Origin: Talpa occidentalis
Taxonomy: Eukaryota; Chordata; Mammalia; Eulipotyphla; Talpidae
Assembly (NCBI RefSeq): GCF_014898055.3
Contig: NW_023601433.1
Span: 42,837,876 to 42,901,875 of the forward strand
Length of the DNA: 64,000 bases
Reading direction: 5' to 3'
Shown: positions 1 to 12,388 of the stretch, piece by piece
Layout of the letters: each line of letters begins with the position of its first letter
Position numbering within the stretch: the stretch's first letter is position 1
The notes under the pieces: model-generated
Database searches by the model: none
Told to the model about the DNA's origin: nothing
The model's input: only the letters and a program-made list of their open reading frames with translations
Translations under genes and position numbers: made by a program

Positions 1-3000
1 GGCTTAAATAGATGGCTCTTATTCTTTCTGCTTCATACTTCCTGCAGTTTTATGTTATCTCATGCAGTTATGAGCTGTAGATAATATACATATTTGCCTA
101 TTCCTGATTATATTCAGTATCATTTGGCTAAAAATCTACACCGGCCACTAGGATACATTCTGGCTGAATATTACTTTTCTCATTATCTTTAAAAACAAAA
201 CAAAACAACAACAAAAAACAGCGTCTCTACTGTGATGGCACATCAAGTGATGTAAATGTACAGTGCACTGCAGTAAAAGCCACGGTTAGTAGAATTAAAT
301 GCTCTAGATTTGGGCCGTGACTAAACAGCATGACTGAATGTGTCATTTTCTGGTCTGCTTGCCAGCCTTTCCCTCCTGGAAGGTGGACAGCTAGGTGAGC
401 CGTTGACCCTGAAACCACCTGCTTTTTCAGTCATTTCTAAACTTAAGCTTGGTTTGTCTGAGGACTGGATTTTGTGGCCCAGGACAGAACATCCCTGAGT
501 GCAGACTGCAGCTAAGACCATATAGCTTGTGGGTTGCTTGCCTCCTTTCATTGTTCAGTCCACTGAGAGGGGACTTTTAGGATTTCCAACAAGGCCAAAA
601 GTCCCACCACGGAGGACACAGGATGCCTGCACAGCAGCGGCAGCCTTCACGCTGGGTGCTCCCAGGCCACACACCGGAGAATAGGCACTTTCGTAACTGT
701 GTGTCCCCATGTAGCATGAATATCCCTGCCCAGGAGTAGGATATCTGGAAACCAGCCCTCCGTCCAGGAGTGCAGACTTGAGGGACCAGCCCGCTCACAG
801 GCAGAACCAATAAGAAGTGTTTTCTCTGCTCAGAATGCTGGTGGCAGCCTGGTTGTTCACTCCGTGCTGTCAAGGTGATTAGTTATCTTTAAAATGTGTG
901 TCCCTCAGTTCTCACTTGATTGTGAAATCATCAAATGCTTTAGAGATGTTATCTCTCAAAATGGGTGAATGCAGACAACCGGAGAGCTATGTGACTTGCC
1001 CAAGGTCACCAGATTCTTGTTCATCCGGGACCTTCAGGGAAAAGCAGCCAGATGCTGGTGCCAAACCAGCCGCCCTGCCTCCCTGGGGAGGACCACTCAG
1101 TGACTCCTGCGTCTGAGCCTCCAGAGCCCCATGGCCCCTCGTTGAAGACAAACGAGGAAAACATCACTCTTTCCCTCAGGCTTTGTCCCAGATGGAAGCA
1201 CTATGTCTGACATCAGCACAGATTTATGCACTAGGACTCACTCTGTGGCAAGAAAGAACATTCCTGGTTTTAACAGATGCCTTCTTGAGTCAATATAGAA
1301 GACCAGGAAGCAATCTGGGAATCAGTGCCAGGTTTGCGGTCACATGAGATATTTCTACTGAGATTCTGAGTCAGCTTCATGGGGGAGGGAGCTAGGATTT
1401 TGGGTGTCCCCTGTAGGTCCTCACCAGGGTACAACTCAGCCATGGCCCCCAGGGCCTGTGGGAGGACTATAGCTTCATGCACTAGCTCTGTGGCCCTGAC
1501 CTCGCCAACATGCATGGCCAATCCTCCTCTGAGAGGTGGGGATGGCAGTAGCTGACCCTGCGGCCCTCAGGAGACTCGGGATGAATGTGCACATGGGTCT
1601 ACCCACAAAGGTGACAGGTGATTCCTCTCTCCATCTTGCAGTGGGAGGTCTCGTTGCACCGGCTGAACAAGCTATAGAGATGGAAATGATGAACCTGTTG
1701 ACTAATTCCAGAGGCGTCTAGGTGGCCCACTTTTAAATATGACTACCCAAAGACCCATTTATGTGTATCAGTTGATCCACCTCACGACCGGCTATACCAG
1801 GAAGATGCGAATTTAGTCAGTGGTATCACAGACGTTCAATGTTAGTGTGAACTCCCAAGTCTCTTTAAAATATCTTCAAAACTGGTTTCCTAACTGGTAG
1901 TTTTTCTAATCACTCCTGCTAGAGACAGTTGGAGCAGGTTTCTTAGAGTCATGCTGATTTTGCAAGCTCCCAAACACTGATTTGGGGGCCGATAGTGCAA
2001 GTACCTCCTGCCACCAGAATTGGCCTTCAGACTCTCCAAAGCCCTCTGGGTGGAGCTATAAAGACATTCATAAAAATGGCCACTGTCTTTCTTCCCCATG
2101 TGAACAGTCCATCCCAAGGCCCTAGAGTCATCACATTCCAGGGAGAGCTACCTGTGGGAATGGTAGGGAGAGGGCTGTGTGGATGGGGATGCAGCTACCG
2201 AGGCAGACAGTGCCTCCCTTTATGGCCCTCTCTGGTTCAGCTTGAGCTCGAGGTAAAGAAGAAAAATCTGTATCCCTTAAAGCAGTAGCATTATTTGGGA
2301 GTCCCCACCCCCAATCTGGGCTTAGAGCATTTTTTTTAATAACCATCATTCTAGCATTCTTTCCTCAGTAAGCAAACAGGCCCTTGACTCCATGAAATCC
2401 ATGTTGGAGCCTTATCTGAATTTCTGATCCTTGACTTTCACTAACATACAAAGTCTCCTCTCCAGCTGTGAGATTAGTGACGAGTTTCACTTGTCTGTCT
2501 ACCAAGAGAAGTATTTTAAATGCTTTCTATTTATGGCAGTGAAGTCCCGTGATGACCAAAGGCAAAGGCAGAATCTCTCTGTACATTGATTTTTAGTGCA
2601 GGCTTAATGTCTGTATGTAATTATTTTTGCCATGCAGGTGAAGCAAGAAATTAAATTGGGCTTCTTAATGAGGGGGAAAAACCAGCACCAGAAATGAAAG
2701 ATCACAGGAGGACTTGAGCAGGGAACCTGTTTGCAAATAGTGTTTTTGCTTTAGGTCTCTGTCGCTGCTGAAAATCCATTTCCCACCCTTCCACTCCACA
2801 CCCCCCCCCCACCCCCACAGATCTGTTTTTGCTTTCTTTTGGTTTCTCAGGAAAGAAAATTCCCCCAGGATCTTCCTTTGCTGTCTGCCTGACAAACCTA
2901 ATAGGAAACCTACATTAATCTGTAAGTGAGGGTAATGGGTTTTCTGCTGTTTCATACATGTGGCGTCAAGTTCATGGATCCTGAGGAAAGAGGATCCCCT

Positions 3001-5339
3001 GAGGGAAGCAAATTTACCTCTGCGGGGCCAGGTGACCCGCCGCACAGCCATGCTGGATGTGGTGCGCAGAAGCCTGCACTTCCCTGAGCAAACCATCCGT
3101 TCCTCCTGCCCCTCGCCCTTCTCCACTTTCAGGCGTAGGAGGCAACACTCGTGTTCTGAAAGCGAGGCCCAGGGGATCAGTTTCCCACCCTTGTCTGAAG
3201 TGGGAAAGTCAGGTACAGACATCCAGTCAGGACTTGGTTTTCCAGACGAGTGGGGAGACCAGGAGGGTTCAGAGGCTCAGACACTGGGTGAAGCAAGGTC
3301 TCCGAGGTGGCCGCGTGGACAGCAAGCTGTGCGACTCAGTACTGTTTCGAGGAAGGTGCCCGTGAGTCCTTCCTTCATGGAGTCAACTCAGAGGATGGGG
3401 ACGTGGCTTTGCTGGGCCGTGATCCAAAGCTGGCAGCTTCCCCACTTCAGGGTGGCTGGGCTGGAGGACCCCAGGAACTTGCCCTTGCTCTGAGGTGAGA
3501 GATCTGCTTGCCCCTTGTTTTGAGTTCCCGATTAAGGAGAGGGGCCTAAGTCTTTACGGCTCAACTCCCAAACCTGAGCTGCCCTCTTGGTTCTTAATTG
3601 ATATGAGACTGAAATTTCTCTTTGGATCAGTTCTGCCTAATGACAAGTTTCCATTTGCTCTGTCATTCTGACCCAAGGTGCAAGTGTGAGCTTGGCTAGC
3701 CTCTGGTTCCCACTTTCCTGGGCTCTGCATGTGCTCAGAACCTCTACACAAGTGGGGGCTGTTGGAAAAGGAAACTCACCTCCTCACTCCAGCTCCCCAT
3801 GACCATGAGCCCCGCTGGGGTGATAGCACAGGTGAATGGAGATATGTGTGGGGGGAGGGGTTCCAGGGAGGCAGTGAGGTGTCTGGGTTCTGCCCAACGG
3901 GGGTGAATGAGGGTAACCACCCTCTGAGGGTACTAGGAACACCCCCCCCACCAAAGAGGTCAATAACTCCCACTCCCCAGTGGAGCCCTATTCTTCCTAA
4001 GAAAGACAGCAAGGCCTGTGAAGAAATCAGGAGGGCAGGGGTAAGGATTCATTTCCTCTTGCTAACTCTGTCCCTCCACCCCCCAACCCCATTTTGCTGC
4101 TTCCTTCCCAGCACTTCTGCTTCCATCCCTGGCTACTGGAAGCAATCAGTCCCCTTCAGGGGCCTGATGTGGTCTATCTCTAGGTAACCATCACCAATTT
4201 GTTCTACAGGGAAGCTTCCATAGACCTTGTTCAGCAGGCCCTATTTTGGCACTTTCTGTCTACCTTCCAGCTTAAGAGGCCAGAAAATGTCCCAGTCAGC
4301 CCTGCCACAGCAACTTCTGGAACCAGAAGAGGCCTTTCTGGGAATCTTGCTGACCCCCGAGGGTTAGGAGTGTCAGACTTTGCAGCTGAGGGGAGGAGAG
4401 GGTAGGGCTGGTGGCTGAGCCTCCATTTCTAAGTAACCTTTGCCTCAGAAACCCGCCAGCTATCTGCCTGGAGACTTGCCTTTGATCACGACTTGTCACC
4501 TCCCAGGAGATGCTCCACTTTCCAAGCAGGTGAAAAATGAACCCGATTAAAAATAGTAGACTGGACTCTTCAGAGTCTCCTTGTAAAGAGAAACTACTGG
4601 CGCTCCTCCAAGTGGCCAAAGCACTGGCCCTGCCCCTTGAGAAGAGGACGCTGTGGGCCAGTCATATTCCCACTGCTCTGAAAACCCCGCATGCTGCTGT
4701 GCTGCACCCCAGAAGCCCAGCCCAGCATGAGACCTGAGGACCACAGCTTGGCTGGACTCTGGCAGCTGGTGGGGCCCTTCAGCCATGATGCTGGGCAGTT
4801 CTGGCTCACCGGGGTCACCTCGGTGACCAGGACCTCGGTGTCTGCCCAGACCCCCCCTCTCCCGCCCCTCCTTCCTGCCCGCTTTAGTGCTCTGTGGACC
4901 TGGGTTTCTGGAACTTTCTCAAAACTGTGGACACATTCCCAGTGGAAATCATGACATTTTCCGTTTCACATTACACACTGCACAATGCCTCAGGAAAGAG
5001 AGAGAGAAGGAAAACAAGACACTGGAACCGGCCATGCCTTGGAGCCCCTCTGTAAACAGTCAGGCCAGGCCCTGTCTCTGTCACAGTCCTCTCTGTTTAT
5101 CCTGGAGTCACCTCCCCAGCTTGACAGCTAGTGCTCAGTGTTTTCTTCTTCAGTCACAGGCCTGATGAATAGGTTAACTGCCTTTTCTCTCTGCTCATGT
5201 GGCACATCTGGATAAAGGCGTGCCTCTCTACTTCGTTGTGTTTTTTTTTAAACTTTACTTTCGACTGCCATGGTAACTGCTGCATGTTTGGCAAAGGGAA
5301 AGAGGAAAAAAAAAAAAGCAGGGAGAGAAGAAAAGAAGC
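1..5339. other. Unique non-coding DNA, no gene supported
   Basis: I see no exon, promoter or CpG island that I can defend in this stretch. The longest reading frames lie between about 2,665 and 3,493 on both strands. They overlap each other, have no recognisable domain and read as chance frames in GC-rich DNA. A poly(C) tract lies near 2,800-2,812. A MEF2-like site (YTAWWWWTAR form) occurs near 4,546-4,557, and an MIR fragment is listed separately. A single-exon fragment of a host gene cannot be excluded from sequence alone. Confidence 0.6.
935..1065 (+). repeat. MIR SINE fragment
   Basis: The run reading GTGACTTGCCCAAGGTCACC around 989-1008 matches the well-known MIR core, where most mammalian copies read ACTTGCCCAAGGTCACACAG. 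The upstream part (CTCAAAATGGGTGAATGCAG) corresponds to the preceding MIR segment. MIRs are ancient tRNA-derived SINEs mobilised by L2. Ends are approximate because the copy is diverged and no duplication is readable. Confidence 0.6.
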
Positions 5340-5530
5340 TCTCAGCCCCGGGCTGGCGGCTGTCCAGGGTAATCATGCCGCAGAGCTGAAATGAGGCCTC
5401 TGGCGGGCAGCCAAGTTACAAAGAACAAAGCTGTCAGTTCCTAATGTTGGCGGCAAAGCTTGTTTGGCACCCTTATATGGTTTCCCAGAACTCCCTGCCT
5501 TGGCAACCTTCCATTCCCTTCAGGGCAGCA
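5340..5530. promoter_or_regulatory. Candidate enhancer with perfect CArG box
   Basis: Positions 5,471-5,480 read CCTTATATGG, a perfect SRF-binding CArG box (CC, six A/T, GG). About 50 bp upstream, AACAAAG-type HMG-box (SOX/TCF) half-sites occur close together within TTACAAAGAACAAAGCTGTC. Downstream is a CATTCC TEAD-type site near 5,511. The stretch is non-repetitive, sits just before a long pyrimidine microsatellite and has the mixed-composition look of a conserved non-coding element. Motifs are seen directly; enhancer activity and conservation are inference. Confidence 0.3.
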
Positions 5531-5635
5531 AACAGGATTAGCACAGCTCCGAGTTGTTTTTCTCCTCTCTCCTCCAACTGTTCCAATGACATCATCCCTG
5601 CTGCATTCATTTGCCAGCAGGGAAGGTTTTTTTTT

Positions 5636-5691
5636 CTCTTTCTCTCTCTCTCCACCTCCTTTCCTCCCTCCCTCTTCTCTCCCTCCCTCTT

Positions 5692-5782
<91 letters not shown>
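5636..5782. repeat. Compound microsatellite (CT)n(CA)n with 15-bp tandem unit
   Basis: A pyrimidine-rich tract begins near 5,632. It contains three near-perfect copies of a 15-bp unit (form CTCCCTCCCTCTTCT) at about 5,664-5,708, then an uninterrupted CT run to 5,754 and a CA run from 5,755 to about 5,782. The frames on both strands that read as poly(Ser/Leu), poly(His/Thr) or poly(Arg/Glu) here are products of the repeat, not genes. Long mirror pyrimidine tracts of this kind can form triplex (H-DNA) structures in vitro. Confidence 0.95.
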
Positions 5783-5787
<5 letters not shown>

Positions 5788-5839
5788 CCCTCCACTCCTA
5801 CTTCCTTCCTGTAGCCGCCCCCTCTCCTCTGACTTTCTT

Positions 5840-6120
5840 TAAATGCAATGTTTTAGGTCATCCTTCTTGACCAGCTTCTCTGTTAAATTAAAAATGCCCT
5901 GGTGCTTGTACATTTAGCTGAATCAAGCCAGACGTTGTATTTTATTTTTATAACTGAATTCCTGTGAGATAAAATCTCATTTTCCTTAGCAGGCTGTAAT
6001 CAGCACTCGAAGGGCTGTGGTTTCCAACTGCCCCATCTCGTGCTTCCTTATGAAGCTCCGCCGAGAAATGAACTTGGCTCCCATTCAGGTTTAAAGGGCC
6101 CGCAGCCGGTCACACGTTAC
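5840..6120. other. Unique motif-rich non-coding block
   Basis: This block between two simple repeats is unique and mixed in composition. It includes a TGTGGTTT RUNX-type site at 6,016-6,023 and the palindromic stretch GAGATAAAATCTC near 5,967. I see no reading frame of interest. It may be part of the same regulatory neighbourhood as the blocks at 5.4 and 6.4 kb, but that is a guess from motif density. Confidence 0.3.
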
Positions 6121-6250
6121 TTGTTCACACACACACTCACACTCACACACACACACAGAGTGCATACAAAGACCACACTATACATACACACAGCCCCACA
6201 ACTATAAAGACAAAGGGAGCCAAGATACCCACCGAGACACACACACAATC
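6121..6250. repeat. CA-rich low-complexity repeat
   Basis: Interrupted CA/CACT repeats run from about 6,125 to 6,157, and shorter CA tracts continue to about 6,246. The repeat is degenerate, in contrast to the clean runs at 5.7 and 27.2 kb, so it is probably old or unstable. Confidence 0.85.
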
Positions 6251-6339
6251 AGCACACAGTGTCATTCTTTCCTTTTCCAGAAGAAAATAGGTGAATAAGT
6301 AGAAGCTGAAAGCTGCTTCCGAAAAGACTGGTTTAAACT

Positions 6340-6600
6340 AGCAAGCAGGCAAGCGTTATGCAACTAATGGCTGGGTTCATGAAAGGAATCGAGGTTTGCC
6401 GACTGCACAAATGTTCCCCCACCCCCGCCCCAGCCCTCCCACCCCACCTCACTCTGATTCATGAACTAGTTTTCAGATTCATGAATCACTCGGGAGCCAG
6501 CAAGAGAAAAATGAATAGTATTGATCTCATTTCAATTGAAATTGGCTCATTATGGCCATGCTGGCTGCGGACAGCTTTCCACTACTAGATGTTCGCCAGC
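6340..6600. promoter_or_regulatory. Candidate conserved element with homeodomain-type palindromes
   Basis: GATTCATGAA occurs twice, at 6,456-6,465 and 6,476-6,485, with starts exactly 20 bp apart. The second copy extends to the palindrome ATTCATGAAT. A perfect 14-bp palindrome, ATTTCAATTGAAAT, lies at 6,529-6,542, followed by CTCATTATGG with an ATTA core. Dense AT-type homeodomain-like sites embedded in balanced unique sequence are typical of developmental enhancers. This is inference from motif pattern only; no alignment was possible. Confidence 0.3.
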
Positions 6601-6679
6601 ATCTGAGGTTTCCAGGCAGCACCCCCACCTTTGGGCGAGGCAGGAATCCTTGGGTGAAGGCTTCTGCAGAGGTTTCCCA

Positions 6680-6703
6680 TTATTATTATTATTATTATTA
6701 TTA
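6680..6703. repeat. (ATT)n microsatellite
   Basis: About eight perfect ATT units lie in unique sequence. The repeat is short and has no sign of a parent retroelement tail next to it. Confidence 0.9.
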
Positions 6704-6969
6704 AAAGGGCAGAATAAGATCTACTGGTATTACTGGTATGAGGGACTGTGGCTGAACCCACTCCTTGGGAAAGTCTTGTTTTCTTTTAGGATTCTCCATC
6801 TATTCTACCCCCTCCACCCCGCCTCCTCCATCCCATCACCCCCCACCATCACCTCCCACCACTGCCCCTGATATTTAATGAAATCTTTTATGCAGCATCT
6901 TGGTGCAAAGTCTTTTCCGGGTTTCTGATGACTTCTCAAGGACTACTTGAAGTAGAAATTCACCTTCTA

Positions 6970-6977
6970 TGACGTCA
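6970..6977. promoter_or_regulatory. Full palindromic CRE site
   Basis: The eight bases read TGACGTCA, the full consensus for CREB/ATF dimers. The CpG inside it has been kept in otherwise CpG-poor surroundings. It is a single short site, so chance occurrence in 64 kb is quite possible (about one full palindrome per 65 kb on average). Confidence 0.3.
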
Positions 6978-6999
6978 GTTCAACTTCAAATCCTGCTAG

Positions 7000-9900
7000 G
7001 AGGTCTTGGGATTTGTCTGTTTTAAGACAGGAGGCTTTTACATGTTTCACCTCTTGCACAATTTTCAGCAAAGAAAGTATGGGGGATATGGACTGTCTCA
7101 TTTGGAGACAATCTGATTATGGAAGGAAAGGTTATCTATAAGCTGTCTACTACCTTAGCATGGATATAGAAATCTGAGATTTTATAAAACCATGATTTTT
7201 CTTCCCAAATGAATGATTCTCCTCTCATTGACTGTCAAGGAAGTGGCGTCTGAGCCTTGGGCACAGAGAGAGGTCCCTGGGGACAGGGGCAAGTTTATTA
7301 AGGGCTGCCCACTATGGAACCCGCTTCTCTTCAATTGCCTTCGCTCTCTACTTGAGTTCCAACTCCATCATCTTCCTTCTGGACATGCCCTCATCCCAAC
7401 CCAGCCCAGCATGTTAGGTTCATCTTCATGGCTGGAAAATCTTTCCTCCCCTTGCTAGGACACTGCAGCTGGGCTGCCTACTTTAAGCCGATCGTGAGTG
7501 GCTATTGGCTGTGTCACACAGCTTTGAAACAGTATCGTGTGTGGTTTCATCTCCTAGGTCTCCTCTTCTACCCCTACCCTCCCAGACCAGGGAGACATAA
7601 GACAATCGACTGGACATACGCTTTTCAGAAAAAGCCCATGAAAGTTGGCAACCATCGACAGAAAACGATTCTATCTTAATCTGCATAATTTTGGATCCAA
7701 GAGTTTAGAAATGAGATTCTTATCCATTGACTTCAGACGCACAGTCGCGCCACTAGATGCATTTCACTTGGCAGGGATTCTGTGATGTGACCTTATTCCC
7801 TTTTATTCCTACAGTGTTCAGAAAAGCTGGGAGCGGCCCAAAGAAGGGGAAAGAAGATGTGTTTGTGTGAATTTCAATAAGCATTTGCTTCAGAGGCAAA
7901 AAGAGCTGCTTCACGTTCCATGGGGCCTGTGTGAACGTACCTTCTGCCTGGAGAAACCAAGCATTCGTAGGCTGAACCTGTACTCATCTGGAGTCCTAGG
8001 CCCAGTGAGGCATAGGAGCTAAAATCACTCCGATGAATTTGTTGGCTGGCCTCAGAGCAAATGGAGATAGTGGATTGGCTCATGTTTTGCATTAGCTTGT
8101 TTGATTTTTTCCACTGCAGCCTCACATTCTGTGATAAACCTGAGTTGCTAGGAAAGCTTTATGTAACACCCACTGGCCTCAGCTTCTCAAAGCAGCAAGT
8201 GTTCTGCTTCCAGAGCCCCCATAAACCTGGCAGCACATCAAAACCTCTGTTTCATAACAGACCAGAAATAAGATTTTTCTAATAACATTCCAAACACTGG
8301 ACTTATCATGCAGGGTCTGGACATTTATGAATTGTTAACGGCTAACTAAACAGAGACCCCCACGACGCCCAACCTGCTATCTCTGGGGTCAAGGAGTGAA
8401 GGGAAGTCGGAAGAATGTGGTTTCTACATCCATGATCTGTTGGTTAGTGACTCAAGTCCCCTTCAGAGAATTTTCTAAATAATTTCAAACATATTGAGGA
8501 TCTTACTCATATTAAACCAAAAAAAAAAAAAAAAAAAAGAAAAGAAAAAGAAAATGATATCTTCCTCCTGTTTTTTCCTTCATTCATGGAGAATGTGGTT
8601 TCCTTTTATATTTTGTCAGATATGCTGACAGTTACAGATTTAACCCCTTACTTTCCTTTGGAGAGGGCAGCTGTCTTTCATGGACACGCCTAGCCTGGAA
8701 GGGGTGGGAGGGAGGTCCAAGTAGTCTCATCAATAGGCAGCCCACGCAGTTCAAACTTAACTCCATGAAGAGTGAACTGAGAGGCGATAGAGATCGAAAG
8801 AAAGGAGCATCAGGTACTTCGCCCTCTTCTCTACACCCTTGCTGCTCCCCGGGAGTCAACCGGCCTAGGATGGCTCTGGTTTAGATTATGACAGGCATGG
8901 GAGTGCCCTCCAAAAGGCCATTTGCAACCTATTTAGATGTCACTTGGGAAATTTCTTCTTGGGGTTCCATATCCTTTTGTCCCATTTCATCAGCCAGTCC
9001 TTCCTTCTGGTTCATAGTTACCCAGTCCCTGTGCAGTTAGCAAATGGACATCACCTCAAAACAAAAGAAGCCCCAGGTTCAGCACTGGTCAGACCCACTT
9101 TTGGGGAGAACCCCATATGACTGGTGGCAGAGTCACACCTGGCCACCAGCATGAGAGGATACTGCTCCCTGGGTCCCCGATGTTCTGCAGCATCCCCTCC
9201 ATCTCCCTACTTCCCTGGTGAAGTGAAGTCTCTGGACTCACCTCAAGGCACGGGGGTGCTGGTCTCCCTGAAAGGGATCTCAGCTGCAGCCCAGCCAGAC
9301 CTGCCCTGTCTCTTCTTTCCCCAGCCCTTTGCTCTGCTCTTGTGGTTTCCTTGTCTCAAATTCAATCATCATCATCTTTCTCTCCTGGATCTCCTCAGAC
9401 AATTCTTGTATTATCAGTTTCTCCTACCCATTGTTTTGGTATATTGTACCAACTTGGGGCTTTCCTGGATAATTGTCACTTAGTTATTTCTTCCATGGAC
9501 TCCAACCTAATTTTTGCAGTCTCACTGGTGTTTGTAACACCTTCCCATTTCATTTCTTGCCAGTTTAATTTAACAACTATTTACTATTTCATCTAGGTCA
9601 TTAGTAAAAATGATAAAGCAAAGGCTCCTCTCCCATCATGCCTGTCTCCTATGTCGAGCTGGGCCTGGGGAACAGCCACACGACCTGCAAGCCCACACCC
9701 AGCCCTCAACGAGAAATGGCTCCCAGGAAACCACACCGGGAGTGGGTTTCCCTCACCAGACTACGATTTAATATCCTTGCGATCCATTTAGCGTCTGGAC
9801 ACCTGGTTGCTATGGAGATGGTTGTCATAAAAACACACCGATCTGTAGAGAGATAGCAAACCGATGCCTGTGGTACACAAACAGACACATTAGCTCAGAG

Positions 9901-12388
9901 AAATGATGTGCTGATTATCACTTTTCTTTGTTGACACAGTGCCTCTGCCTTTCAAATTCAACCTGGGTGACCTTCTTAGAACCAGGTCAGTGCAAATCCA
10001 TTTTCAGTTAATATTCTGTAAAATCAAGGGCTTCATCAAATGCCAGATGTCCCCTGTCTTCCTGTCCCAAGCTGAGTCAGTCTAGAAGAGGCCATTCTTT
10101 GGCACAGTTTGTTCTTTGCTGACTGTCATTGATCTATCAGCACCACCGAGCCGGCAGAATCAAAACACTGACCCTGACAACGCTTCAGATCGGGTGGCTG
10201 GGGAGCAGTAACAGGTGTGGGCAGGGAGACCTTGGATGCACTGTCCAGTTTGGAGGGGCAGAAGCTGCAGGGGTCTCCAGGGACTGATCAGGGACACAGT
10301 GCAGGGATGTACCTGTTGCCAGCCAGCTCAGGACTGGGTGATCCAGTAAGAGGCGCTTAGGAGGCGTGTAGGGGCATCCATTGACTGCTTCTACCTCCTT
10401 GTCATCTCTGTTCTCAAAACCTGATTTTGGTTATCACTCGCTGAAGGTTAATCTCTCTCTTGGTCTGACCTAGGTGCAGAAACCGGTAAAACATGCTACT
10501 CCTCTCTCTTGACTATGCAGCTCTGGCCATGCAAGGGGGCAGACACAGATTTGTAATTCACAAAGGATAGTGGGAGTCCTACTGAAATGTATTGGGCATA
10601 GGAGGTAAAAGAATGATTTGGTGTTCATGTTTAAGCCCTACTATTGGCTGAGAATGCCTCAGAATAGGCAAATAGCCACAGCGGATGGGGCAGGGGGTGC
10701 AACTGCAGTAGTGATCACCTTATGAGGTATACTTCTGAACTGGTTGCCACTGTGTGTGGATCTAGCTAAAATATTAGATGATCTCCCAGCCTCCACCTCC
10801 CTTCCTCCCCAGGCAAGCCTACATTAACACCTGAGACCCAGGTCACCTTCTATGCTATTTCATCTTTTGGAAGATGTCTGAATTCTGGAAAATGGGTCAT
10901 TACTTAGTCACTGACTTGGTATTTGATCTTCAACAATTGCTCTGATCACCCAATGTGTCAAGTTCCTTCTTTTTTATTAGGGGATGTTTCTGTTTTTATT
11001 TAATACCAAAAGGCATTTTAAACATCTTTTAAAATCTTTTGCTTTAGTCAATCCTATTACATTGCTTCTGATAGAGCCAGAGAAATAAATTTCTCTGAAA
11101 ACAATTAATGTGTTTCTCACGTATGAGATGAGGATGAGATGCAATATCATGTTAGGATACCCTTACATATTGGATGGTATTCAAGATGATTGCCTCTTTC
11201 AGTGTTGCAAATTTTTTAGCTAATTCCACTTTATACCCTGGGATTCGTGCTATTTCAGTCTCTTATTTGCATATCTTCAATTTCTCTAAATACTCCCTCA
11301 ACCCCTCCTTATCAATAGTTTATTGACAACATCTCATTACTCCCCAATTGTCCGTCTTAGCTCTACTTTTCTTATTTAAGATAGTTTTTTAAAAGTCATT
11401 TTAAATGCGGTAGTTTAGCTTTCAACTGCCTCCCCACTCATTAAATGGCTCTACTTTTTCTTTGTCCTCACTCCTCCCCCTGAACAAAAAAAAATAAAAT
11501 AAAAGCAAACATGTTTATAAAAACACACCCAATTCCCCGTAGTTCCTTTGGCTGACATTAAATCATTCTGTTTTTTTTTTTTTTTTTTTTCCCCCTCTTG
11601 CCCTCATGTTTTTCCTGAAAACTTTAACTTAGTTCTGGTGTACTTGCTCATTTTCCTCCCTGTGTCTCCTTAAACAAGTCCAAGAGGGAGTTGTTCTTCT
11701 GATTTCCCCCCCAGGCCCTGCTGAAAACACATGGTGAATGCCTTTCTGGCTATTTTCCGTCCTGCTTTCCTGGGACCTGTAAGTGTTGGCCGGCAATTAT
11801 GGTGTCTTTCGTGTTATCTTTCTCCCAAGGCAACAGCTCACATCCTGGCCTACCAGACAATGGTGGTGTGTGTCTTTACTTAGCTTTTATACCTTTTGTT
11901 TCAGAATGCAGGATTTCCTTATGGTTTGTTTGGGCTTTTCAAAAAGCGTATTTACTGATTCAGAGAGGTGCCAGACTCACACCCTGAAGAACACAAGCCA
12001 AGTTTATATGCGCCTGAAAATATGCCATCATGGCCAGGCCCACTTAGTGTTTGGGGCCAGCTTAGAGACTGATTTGATTGCTATGCGTTCAGGCCTGTGG
12101 GTTGCCAAAAAAGTGGTTGCTAAAACAGGCCAAACCCTTAGCTCACTGAGTCACTTATAAAGAGAGAATAGAGCTAGAAATTCAGCTCAGGCTAATGTTA
12201 GAAATGGGAAGGAAGGTGATTACAATTTTAAATTATGGTCTTGTGTATATATTAGTAGTCAATTCTAATTATTTATTTTTTTAAATTAAGCTTCCCTGCC
12301 TTCATTAAAAGGTGGAATGTGGTTTTTTAAATTATCCCACTATGTTTAAATTTCACATTCCTATATTTTGTCACCAAGACCTTATCTT
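7000..12388. other. Unique non-coding DNA, no gene supported
   Basis: I find no recognisable exon or gene. A pure A run lies at 8,519-8,538 and a T run near 11,571-11,590; neither has a recognisable retroelement body attached. A frame at 9,124-9,483 encodes 119 residues with a leucine-rich end, but it has no domain and its codon use looks random. From about 10,950 the sequence becomes AT-rich and resembles decayed repeat DNA. I could not name a family. Confidence 0.5.
9760..9880. promoter_or_regulatory. Possible RFX-type X-box region
   Basis: The stretch GGTTGCTATGGAGATGGTTG at 9,805-9,824 carries a good GTTGCYATGG half of an RFX X-box, but the second half (GGAGAT instead of GGCAAC) is weak. 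The surrounding 120 bp are unique, with several CG dinucleotides. It would be of interest only if conserved in other mammals. Confidence 0.2.

Noticed and set aside
2665..3493. Overlapping 185- and 177-residue frames as possible genes
   Set aside because: They lie on opposite strands over the same DNA, show no domain or signal, and contain low-complexity runs. GC-rich DNA gives such frames by chance.
5441..5870. Frames of 104-136 residues with Ser/Leu, His/Thr and Arg/Glu repeats
   Set aside because: All are read-through of the CT/CA microsatellite on both strands.
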